Source: Rhodopirellula sp. SM50 (GTDB lineage Bacteria; Planctomycetota; Planctomycetia; Pirellulales; Pirellulaceae). Taken from it: a stretch of 64,000 nt of DNA. The stretch lies in NCBI RefSeq assembly GCF_002289565.1, contig NZ_NTFY01000078.1:18619-82618 (forward strand), in the 5' to 3' direction. Made by a program: the position numbers and the translations under genes. Below the pieces are notes generated by a model, which worked only from the letters and a program-made list of their open reading frames with translations, did not search any database and had not been told where the DNA came from. Shown piece after piece: positions 55,601 to 63,691 of this stretch (position 1 is the stretch's first letter; each line of letters starts with the position of its first letter).

Positions 55601-58600
55601 CGTGACTTGGACCTACATCGTCACCAATACCGGCGACACGCCGATCAACGCATCCGACGTCGTTGTCAAAGACGACAATGGAACGCCGGGTGACACCAGC
55701 GATGACTTTACGCCGACCTTTGTCGGTCCGGATGACGGAAACGACGGCATCCTATCACCCGGTGAAGACTGGGAGTACACCGCGACCTCGATCGCCCAAA
55801 CGCTAACCGCCACGGGTGCAACCAGCGTTTTTGAATTCAATCAAAGCGGTTCCGTCAGCGGCGACAGCGGCAACGTCCGCAGCTTCACCAAGGACGGCGT
55901 TTCGGTGAACGCCAGTGCGTTCAGCCGCGATTCCAACGGCAACTGGGATGAAGCCTACTTGGGTATCTTCTCCGGTGGGCTCGGCGTGACCGATGGTAGC
56001 GAAAGCGGCAGCAACGGCACGCACCGTGTCGACAACATCGGCCGTGACAACTTTGTACTGTTTGAATTCTCCGAAACGGTTGTCGTCGACAAGGCTTACC
56101 TGGACAGCGTGGTCAACGACAGCGACCTTTCCATCTGGATCGGCACGATCCCCGGTGCATACGGCACTCACCAAACGCTTTCGGACGGATTGCTGAGCGG
56201 ACTGTCGAACGAAGACAACAACACGACCAGTTCCTATTCGCGGTGGGCTGATTTCAACGGCGGTCAGGTTGCCGGAAACGTGTTGGTGTTGGCGGCGTCC
56301 ACGTCGGACACAACGCCGGAAGATCGATTCAAAATCCGCAAGGTCAAGTTCCAGCACGTCGTCGACGGCATCTACGGCAACATCGCGTCGGTGGATATCG
56401 GCGTCGCATTTGATTCCGACCCCAGCCACTACACGAACCCGGAACCGACCCCGCCGGGAATCCCGAACATTGACATTGAGAAATCGACCAACGGTGTCGA
56501 CGCCGACACGCCTGCCGGAGCCGTCGAAATCGCTCCGGGGGCAACCGTCACCTGGAACTACACGGTGACAAACACGGGCGAAACGACGTTTACGTTCGCG
56601 GAAGTCGTGGTGACGGACGATAACGGCACGCCGAACGATACCAGCGATGACTTCTCGCCAAACTTTGTCGGTTCGAACACGAACAATGACGGATTGTTGT
56701 CACCGGGCGAAGTTTGGACCTATAGCTACAGCACGACCGCGGAATCATTGACGACGTCCGGTGCCACCAGCACGTTCTACTTCAACGGCAGCAGCGGTTT
56801 GGATGGTACCAACGGCAACATGCGGACGTTCACGACCGATGGCGTTTCGGTCAACGCGAGTGCGTTCAGCCGTGACGACAGCGGCAATTGGAACGAGGCC
56901 TTCCTGGGCATCTTCTCCGGTGGCCTGGGAGTGACCGATTCGAGCGAAGGTAATGGCGGCAACGGCACACACCGTGTCGACAACGTCGGCCGCGACAACT
57001 TCGTGTTGTTTGAGTTCTCTGAAAATGTCGTCGTCGATCAGGCGTATTTAGATAGCGTCGTCAACGACAGCGACTTGTCCATCTGGATCGGCACGATCCC
57101 CGGCGCCTTTGGAACTCATCAAACACTCAGTGACGCGTTGCTCAACGGACTGACGCTCAACGAAGTCAACAACACGACCAGCAGCTCGGCACGCTGGGCG
57201 AACTTCAATGGCAACGAGGTTTCCGGGAACGTGCTCGTCTTGGCGGCCTCGACCGTCGACTCCACGCCGGAAGATCGGTTCAAGATTCGCAAGGTGAAGT
57301 TCCAGCATCTGACCGCCGGTCTGTACGCCAACGTGGGAACGGTTGTCGCCGATACGGTTACCGATTCAGACCCCAGCCACTACAAAAACCCGGTGGCGGC
57401 GCCCTCTGGCAAGATTGGGAACTACGTCTGGAACGATTTGGATCGCGATGGCAAGCAAGATTACAACGAACCCGGCATCCCCGGTGTGACGGTCAAGTTG
57501 CTTGATCCGCATCACAACGTCGTGGCCACCACCACCACCAACTCCGACGGCCTGTACTCGTTCACCGGTCTGGAGGCCGGAGACTACTTTGTGCAGTTCA
57601 TCGCGCCGCAAGATTTCGTGTTCTCGCCACAATACCAAGGTTCTACCGCTGACAACGGCAGCAACGCCGACGCCAACGGCAAAACGGACCTGATTCATTT
57701 GGACGACCACGAGTGTGACAACAGCATCGATGCCGGTCTGTATGAAGCCGCTGTGGACAAGATGTTCGAAGCGGAAGACTACGAATGGATGGACCATCCG
57801 TGGAAGGAGTACAGTTCCAGCTACGCGTCCGGTGGCAAATACATCATGGCGCCCAACGGATCGGGATCGCACTACAACACGCCGCCTTCGTACAAGAAGG
57901 TGATGTACCAGTTCTCGGTCGATCACACCGCCAACTACGAACTGTCGGGGTTGGTGAAGGCGTCCAGCGGCGCCGACAATTCGGTCTGGGTGAAGATCGA
58001 CAACCTGCCTTGGGTTCAGTGGCACATGAACACGGGCAGCTCGTTCGACTGGCAAACCGTGACCGATGGTTGGAACCAGGATGCGACCAGTTTCTATCTA
58101 GATTCCGGGCACCACACGATGCAATTGAAGGTTCGTGAAGACGGCGTGAAACTGGACAAATGGATGGTCAGCAAGTTGTCCAGCAACACGATCGTGATCG
58201 ATGCGACACAGATGCAACGCAGCGGCGATTGGATGGTCGAGCATGACGACGACGGCAACGAATTCCTGGTCGCGTCCAACGGGACGCCGCACTACAGTTC
58301 GCCTTCGGTCGGTGATGAATTGACCTACGACTTCGCAGTCGACCATGCCGGCGTGTTCACCATGCACGCGTTGGTGAGTGCGAACGACGGCGCGTCGAAC
58401 TCGTTCTGGATCGCGATCGATGACGGCCCCTGGGTGAAATGGCACATGCAGGTCACCGACGGCGTGCTGACCTGGCAGACCGTCAGCGAGAATGGAGAAG
58501 CGGTTCAGTTCGATCTGGAAGCCGGAAACCACACGCTGAAGGTTGCGGTGCGTGAAGCCGGGTCCGGCTTGGACACGATCGTCATCACCGACGACGCCGA

Positions 58601-58619
58601 CTTTCTGGCGACCGTGTAA
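52614..58619 (+). CDS. Giant LEDRR-motif surface protein with SdrD B-like, DUF11-like and CBM-like domains
   Basis: About 2001 residues from ATG 52614; the frame opens with TTG at 52560. After a basic start comes [13 protein letters not shown], the N-terminal motif typical of planctomycete extracellular giant proteins. In order: an SdrD B-like domain (about 233-359, [20 protein letters not shown]), a TPGFWKTH module (about 386), several DUF11-like repeats ([36 protein letters not shown]), two nearly identical ~200-residue units (about 1067-1265 and 1381-1575), a second SdrD B domain (about 1597-1712) and two CBM6-like domains (about 1716-1850, 1860-2001). No PEP-CTERM tail. A secreted adhesin or matrix protein is the best guess. 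Confidence 0.88.
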   Translation: [2001 protein letters not shown]

Positions 58620-58632
58620 TTGACAGCGAGTC

Positions 58633-59185
58633 ACATCACGCGTCCGGCTGGGATGCATGCCAGCACGTGGCGTCAGCCAGTGGCGCGTGACGGTTGTGGG
58701 GAAATCTGCACACGCCGGTTGCTTACCGGCCTGTTGATTTGATCCGATCATTGTGGGATCAGCCGTTTCGCGCGAGCGTACGGGCCTGTCGCACAAAGAA
58801 AACTCACCAGGGCCCGTAGGCTCGCGCCAAACGGCTGATTAAATCAACAGGTCGTCACGCGTCCCGCCGAGATGCATGCCAGCACGTGGCGTCAGCCAGT
58901 GGCGCGTGATGGTTGTGGAGAAATCTCCACGCGCCGCTCGCTTACGCGTCCTGTTGATTTGATCCGATCATACGTGGGATCAGCCGTTTCGCGCGAGCGT
59001 ACGGGCCTGTCGCACGAAGAAAACTCAACAGGGCCCGTAGGCTCGCGCCAAACGGCTGATTAAATCAACAGGTCATCACGCGTCCCGCTGGGATGCATGC
59101 CAGCACGTGGCGTCAGCCAGTGGCGCGTGATGGTTGCGGAGAAGTTTCCACGCGCCGCTCGCTTACGCGTCCCGCTGGGGTGCGT
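58633..59185. repeat. Tandem ~220-base repeat (two full copies and a partial) containing a long hairpin
   Basis: Copies begin at about 58636, 58855 and 59076, periods 219 and 221 bases. Each contains GCCAGCACGTGGCGTCAGCC followed by AGTGGCGCGTGA. The first two also hold a large imperfect inverted repeat (ATCAGCCGTTTCGCGCGAGC and TACGGGCC against GGCCCGTAGGCTCGCGCC and AAACGGCTGAT) around a loop of about 25 bases. They follow the giant gene and could act as a bidirectional terminator. The third copy merges into the 3' end of the next gene. Confidence 0.85.
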
Positions 59186-60017
59186 TTTCGGTCGGATCGA
59201 TTCGGCTGTTGTGGACCGATCGCCGTTTGCTGAGCATGGGGGCGCCCTGGCCGGAGAGCGGACGCTCGGATTGCAGGCGGTTGGAATGCAGCAGCTTGTG
59301 AAAATAGTCGTACGTTTCGGCCGACCAGGGCCGTGGCACGGTGTCGGCGGCGCTGCTCATCGATCCGAAGAAGCGTTCGTAGAGTTCGCTGCCGCGATGG
59401 TCTTCAAACACCAACGCCAACATCACCGCCGGATTGCCGTTGGCGTACGGACAGGTCGACATCTTGCCGATCTGTTCAAACGGTAAGATCCGTTGGTACA
59501 GGCGCGCGTGCTTGGGGTGCGCCGCGGCGACCAGTCCGTCGTAGCCGCGAGTCTTGGCCACCTGGGCGAGTAACCGTCCCATTGCGGCGAACGTCTCGAT
59601 GAACCGCACCGGTGAATCGCGACAGTCGGCCAGGCTGCCGATTTCCCCCATTCGTAACCCGCGATTCCGGATCAATTCCACGTTTTTCGGATAGATCGAT
59701 TCCAACGGTAGTCCCAGTTCACCGTCACCGATCAGCGAGACAGTGGAGACGACTTTCTCTGCAAGCTTGGTCACAAAGACTTCGGTGGTCGGCAACAGAT
59801 GAAACGGAGTCAGCCGAACCTCGCTTTCGTTTGCTTCGACCAGCCCTGCGCGACGGTACGAATGGTAGATCAGGCTGAACGCGTCTTGCAGGTCGTCTCG
59901 ACGATAGGCGACTTCGTACCGGAGCCCGGGAATGGAACGTTTGGTCGGGGCTTTCGGTGCTGACGGGATGAGCGGACAGACCGTTGCAGTGCCGGCGGCT
60001 ACGTGAGTCGTATGCAT
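59163..60017 (-). CDS. FeeM-like N-acyl amino acid synthase / exosortase-associated acyltransferase
   Basis: 284 residues from ATG 60017 (MHTTHVAAGTATVCPLIPSA); the upstream extension to 60101 is unlikely. YEVAYRRDDLQDAFSLIYHS and LPTTEVFVTKLAEKVVSTVS, then GLRMGEIGSLADCR and GYDGLVAAAHPKHARLYQRI, follow the GNAT-like FeeM/PEP-CTERM-associated acyltransferase pattern (TIGR03694-like, from memory). Relatives make N-acyl amino acids from acyl-ACP, or acylate a glycan component. Its last residues (ENAPQRDA) lie in the dispersed 35-base repeat, the same peptide as in the GT insertions. It lies between repeats, opposite the patatin gene. Confidence 0.82.
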   Translation of the reverse strand: MHTTHVAAGTATVCPLIPSAPKAPTKRSIPGLRYEVAYRRDDLQDAFSLIYHSYRRAGLVEANESEVRLTPFHLLPTTEVFVTKLAEKVVSTVSLIGDGELGLPLESIYPKNVELIRNRGLRMGEIGSLADCRDSPVRFIETFAAMGRLLAQVAKTRGYDGLVAAAHPKHARLYQRILPFEQIGKMSTCPYANGNPAVMLALVFEDHRGSELYERFFGSMSSAADTVPRPWSAETYDYFHKLLHSNRLQSERPLSGQGAPMLSKRRSVHNSRIDPTENAPQRDA

Positions 60018-60463
60018 GGTGAACGGAAGAGGAGGAGGAGGTCTGGGCACGCCGGTCGTCGCCGAACGCGCTTTCGTATGACAATCCCCCCGGACAATCA
60101 CCGTGTCTGATGGAACCCTAGATTTGGGGTTAGCGCCGCGCGATCGGATCGCGGCGCAAGAGGCGACGAAGTGATCGTGTCCCCGTCGGTTGTGACGCCT
60201 GTTTGGATAGCAGGGGTTATGCCAGCACGTGGCGCTAGCCAGTGGCGCGTGAGGACGGTAAAGAAATCCCCACGCGCCGGTCGCTGACGCGTCCCGCTGG
60301 GATGCACACGCGCCGCTCGCTGACGCGTCCCGCTGGGATGCATGCCAGCACGTGGCGTTAGCCAGTGGCGCGTGATTCGCGTCGTTGCTCCCCGCGACGC
60401 TCTCTAACGGTGTGCTACGGTTGTTCAGACGTTTCTATCCGGCACGAACAGGGGGGCGGCTCT
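60018..60463. repeat. Intergenic region with CACGCGCC-family repeats
   Basis: At 60218-60375 there are two GCCAGCACGTGGCGYTAGCC copies and two CACGCGCC(G)(G/C)TCGCTGACGC copies, partly inverted. They separate the divergent acyltransferase and patatin genes and may include both promoters. No gene was accepted. Confidence 0.75.
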
Positions 60464-61390
60464 GTGAAACTTACCCATTGGCATGGGCGATTGATGCTGC
60501 GACGCCCGCGAAGTGAGTGGGCTGACGCGACCGTGATGCTCGGCGGCGGCGGCGCCCGCGGCTTGGCACATCTCGGTGCGATGCGCGCCATCGGACACTC
60601 CGGGATCGGGGTCGGCCGGATGGTCGGCGTCAGCATGGGCGCGCTGATGGCAGCCTTGTGCGCGGTCGAACGTGATGTCGAACGCGCCGAAGCTCTGGCC
60701 CGCGACTTCTTGGAATCGGACCGCTACCGCACGCTCCAACAGAAAGTCGTCGGCGCCGCAGCCGGAGCGTCGGGCCGTGATGAGTCCAACGCCCGCTGGC
60801 TTCGCCGCTGGACGCGACTGTTTTGGGCGCAGAAAGCAATCGGCCGCGCCGCGTTGACCGAATCGTTGTTACCGAGCACGCTGCTAGAAGCGATCACCGA
60901 TGAACTGTTGCCCGATATCGCGATCGAGGATCTGCGGACGCCGCTGCACTTGATCGCGGTGGACTTGCGCAACGGAGAACGCGTCGTACTGAGTCGTGGT
61001 TCGCTTCGCAAAGCCGTGGTCGCATCGATGTCGATCCCCGGTGTCTTTCCCTCGGTGGAGATCGACGGACAGAGACTCAGTGACGTCGGGGTCTATGACG
61101 CGGTGCCGTGTGATCTGGCCAGGGAATTGATGGACGGTTTTGGCGAGCTGATCGTGATCGATGTCAGCCCCACCGAATCGGCACACAAGTCTTGCCGAAC
61201 GGCGCTGCAGTCGGTGCTGCGTTTTCAGGAACTGGCTGAAGCGCGGATTCGACAGCAGCAGTTGACTTATGCCGATCTGGTCGTGCGTCCGGAGCTTGGA
61301 TCGGTGGCCTGGTTTGATTTTACGAATCCGGATCCGTTGATTCAGAAGGGGTACGATGCCGCGGCGGGGGCGCTTGCGCAGGTGGAGTGA
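60464..61390 (+). CDS. Patatin-like phospholipase
   Basis: 308 residues. GTG 60464 is preceded by AGGGGGG at about 7 bases and avoids the repeat DNA in which the upstream frame starts. VMLGGGGARGLAHLGAMRAI is the oxyanion hole (residues 27-33), and GVSMGALMAAL holds the nucleophile Ser in G-x-S-x-G. DVGVYDAVP supplies the catalytic Asp, as D-V-G rather than the common D-G-G. It hydrolyses acyl esters of phospholipids. No membrane segment or signal was seen. It may be linked in function to the acyltransferase opposite, but only by position. Confidence 0.9.
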   Translation: MKLTHWHGRLMLRRPRSEWADATVMLGGGGARGLAHLGAMRAIGHSGIGVGRMVGVSMGALMAALCAVERDVERAEALARDFLESDRYRTLQQKVVGAAAGASGRDESNARWLRRWTRLFWAQKAIGRAALTESLLPSTLLEAITDELLPDIAIEDLRTPLHLIAVDLRNGERVVLSRGSLRKAVVASMSIPGVFPSVEIDGQRLSDVGVYDAVPCDLARELMDGFGELIVIDVSPTESAHKSCRTALQSVLRFQELAEARIRQQQLTYADLVVRPELGSVAWFDFTNPDPLIQKGYDAAAGALAQVE

Positions 61391-61702
61391 AGGTGGGGCA
61401 AAACGATGGGGGCAAGACGATGAAAGAGGGAGGAAGGGATGGCAGAATGATGGGAGAGAGCGGAGACAGGAAAATTTGTGACAAGAAAATGGTGGGACTA
61501 CCCGAGTGGCTTGATCGTTCCCGCTGAAAGTGGTGGCAGGATACTGACCTTCCTGCCTGTTTTGGGGCGGCGAAGTCGGTAGGACGCGAAAATCTGAATT
61601 TCGGGTGGTTCGAAGGGCCAACTCGGTGTTGATCGACTGGGAAAAATGGGTGATATTCTCCGCCTGACTCACGGGGCCGAGACTTCTTAAACACTCATTT
61701 GG
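61391..61702. repeat. Repeat-containing spacer before the lamin-tail gene
   Basis: 61395-61492 holds GGCAAAACGATG, GGCAAGACGATG, GGCAGAATGATG, GACAGGAAAATT and GACAAGAAAATG units. The remaining 200 bases contain no gene and probably the promoter of the next gene. Confidence 0.7.
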
Positions 61703-62464
61703 ATGGAGCCAATGCTTGCTCGATCGTTTCAACTTTTGGTTTTGGTCGCGTGTCTGTTTTCCGCCGCAAACGCTCGGGCAGGGCTCGTAATTACCGAGGT
61801 GATGTTCAATCCGTTCGCTGATCCGTTTAGCATAGATCCAGACACCGCTCCCAATGAATGGATTGAACTGTTCAACACTGGACCAGGAACGATCGACCTG
61901 AGTGAATATAAGCTGGTTGACGGAAACGGAGATTCGTTCGGCGCGATGAGTGGCAGCTTGGCGTCCAATGAATCAATTGTTGTTTACAACAGTGATTTTG
62001 CACAAATTGGTCCCACGGATTTTGACTACAGCCTTTTCTCAACGAAATGGGGACTGGATGCCAGCGTGAAAACCCTTGCCCTAACGTCGTGGCAGCCAAT
62101 GTCGGATCCACTCATCGATCCATCTGAGTCGAAAACATTGAAGCTGCTGTCATTGGTGCCGACAGAGACGACGGTTGTGTCACTAGAAGACTTTGCAAAT
62201 GACGTGACTAAGGATTGGCCGACTCCAGTGGAAGCGTACAGCATGTACCTCAGTGACTTATCAAATCCGTCACCCGATAAATGGTTTACGATTGATGCTC
62301 TGACCCCAGGATTTGTCGACTCTGAACAAGGTGACTTTGGCTCACCTGGGTATGTTGAATTCAGCGCAGCTCCTCCAACTGTTCCTGAACCCCACTCGAT
62401 GGCAGTTTTCGCTTTGCTGACGTGCTCTGTCACGATGTACAGGCGAAGACGGTCGAATTCTTGA
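61703..62464 (+). CDS. Lamin-tail domain protein with canonical PEP-CTERM sorting signal
   Basis: 253 residues; ATG 61712 is a possible second start, after GGAG. A signal peptide (SFQLLVLVACLFSAANARA) is followed by a lamin-tail domain, GLVITEVMFNPFADPFSIDP with NEWIELFNTGPGTIDLSEYK. The C-terminus PPTVPEPHSMAVFALLTCSV and TMYRRRRSNS is a textbook PEP-CTERM tail. It should be exported and processed by the exosortase. Its stop overlaps the start of the FemAB-like gene (TTGA), suggesting co-translation with a modifying enzyme. The lamin-tail function outside eukaryotes is unclear; attachment or binding is supposed. Confidence 0.9.
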   Translation: MEPMLARSFQLLVLVACLFSAANARAGLVITEVMFNPFADPFSIDPDTAPNEWIELFNTGPGTIDLSEYKLVDGNGDSFGAMSGSLASNESIVVYNSDFAQIGPTDFDYSLFSTKWGLDASVKTLALTSWQPMSDPLIDPSESKTLKLLSLVPTETTVVSLEDFANDVTKDWPTPVEAYSMYLSDLSNPSPDKWFTIDALTPGFVDSEQGDFGSPGYVEFSAAPPTVPEPHSMAVFALLTCSVTMYRRRRSNS

Positions 62465-63504
62465 GAAATACGACTTTGACGGATGTCGAAACCTGTTCGT
62501 GGCCGTGTGCGTGGCCGGAGATTCGTCAGGCGGCGCATGGTCGACTTGCGGGCCACCATCCCGCTTGGATCAGTTCGCTCGTCGATGGCTTGGGGCACAA
62601 GGCTTATGTTCTTCGTTGTGTCGACGGACAAGACGTTCATGGCATCCTTCCCCTGGTCTTTGTCCGCGGTCCGATCTTTGGCAAGTTCTTGGTCAGCTTG
62701 CCGTATCTGAATACCGGTGGGGTCTGGGCGTCGAATGATGACGTTGCCAAACAACTGATCGATGCGGCGTGTGAGTTGGCGGATCAGTTGGATGTGAAGT
62801 ATCTGGAGCTGCGTCATGAGCAGCCGGTCGAGCATCCGAAGTTTAACATGGTGCGGACCGACAAGTTTCATCTGCGTCTGCCTCTGCCGGAGACGGACGA
62901 GGCGTTAGACAAATCGTTTAAATCGAAGCTGCGCAGCCAAGTCAAGAAGTCGGGGACGTATGGCTCTAGCGTTCATTTCGGCGGCCCGGAATTGCTCGCT
63001 GAGTTTTATGAGGTCTTTGCGCACAACATGCGTGACCTCGGCACGCCGGTGTTTTCCAAGAAGCTGTTTTCGAGCATCTTGAAGCATTTTGACGGTGATG
63101 CCGAACTGTGCGTGGTTCGCAACGAAGGTAAACCGATCGCGGGCGGTCTGATCGTTCACAGTCGTGGCGTGACGGAAGTGCCCAGTGCCAGCAGCTTGCG
63201 TGAGTTCAATCGGACCGGTGCGAACATGTTGATGTACCGCCATTTGCTGCGGCGGGCGATCGAGAAGGGCAGCCACACGTTTGATTTCGGACGCAGCAGC
63301 GAAGACGCCGGGACGTACAAGTTCAAAGCTCAATGGGGCGCGAAGCCGCACCCGGCGACGTGGCAATACTACGTCCGCAAGGGCGACCCCAACGAGATGC
63401 GTCCCGATGCCGGTGGGAAGAAGCGTTTGGTCCAGGCCTGGCAAAAGCTGCCCGTTTGGCTGACCAAGCTGATCGGCCCCTCGATCGTTCGCGGGATTCC
63501 GTAG
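62461..63504 (+). CDS. FemAB-related protein of the PEP-CTERM system
   Basis: 347 residues if started at TTG 62461, which overlaps the upstream stop as TTGA; the frame also opens with an ATG at 62422. GHKAYVLRCVDGQDVHGILP, GKFLVSLPYLNTGGVWASND and KFHLRLPLPETDEALDKSFK are the first GNAT-like half. KLRSQVKKSGTYGSSVHFGG and GANMLMYRHLLRRAIEKGSH with FDFGRSSEDAGTYKFKAQWG form the second half. The latter motif is diagnostic of the PEP-CTERM-associated FemAB family (TIGR03019, from memory). FemAB relatives transfer aminoacyl groups from tRNA; the substrate here is unknown, perhaps a glycan or peptide at the surface. Confidence 0.92.
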   Translation: MRNTTLTDVETCSWPCAWPEIRQAAHGRLAGHHPAWISSLVDGLGHKAYVLRCVDGQDVHGILPLVFVRGPIFGKFLVSLPYLNTGGVWASNDDVAKQLIDAACELADQLDVKYLELRHEQPVEHPKFNMVRTDKFHLRLPLPETDEALDKSFKSKLRSQVKKSGTYGSSVHFGGPELLAEFYEVFAHNMRDLGTPVFSKKLFSSILKHFDGDAELCVVRNEGKPIAGGLIVHSRGVTEVPSASSLREFNRTGANMLMYRHLLRRAIEKGSHTFDFGRSSEDAGTYKFKAQWGAKPHPATWQYYVRKGDPNEMRPDAGGKKRLVQAWQKLPVWLTKLIGPSIVRGIP

Positions 63505-63691
63505 GGGAGCCCATACCAGCACGCGGCGTGAGCCAATGGGCACCGACATTGTCAGAGGGGAGCGTCAGCGAAACGAGTATCCCGGAGGGATTTCAGCGAG
63601 TAGCCGGAGGTCAGCGCAGCGATACCTCCGGGAAGGTCGTCCCGGATTCCCATCGACCCCGGAGGGCAACGCTGTGACGCATTTTCCCATG

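Noticed and set aside
60365..60463. N-terminal extension of the patatin-like protein
   Set aside because: It starts in a CACGCGCC-type repeat; GTG 60464 has a good ribosome binding site.
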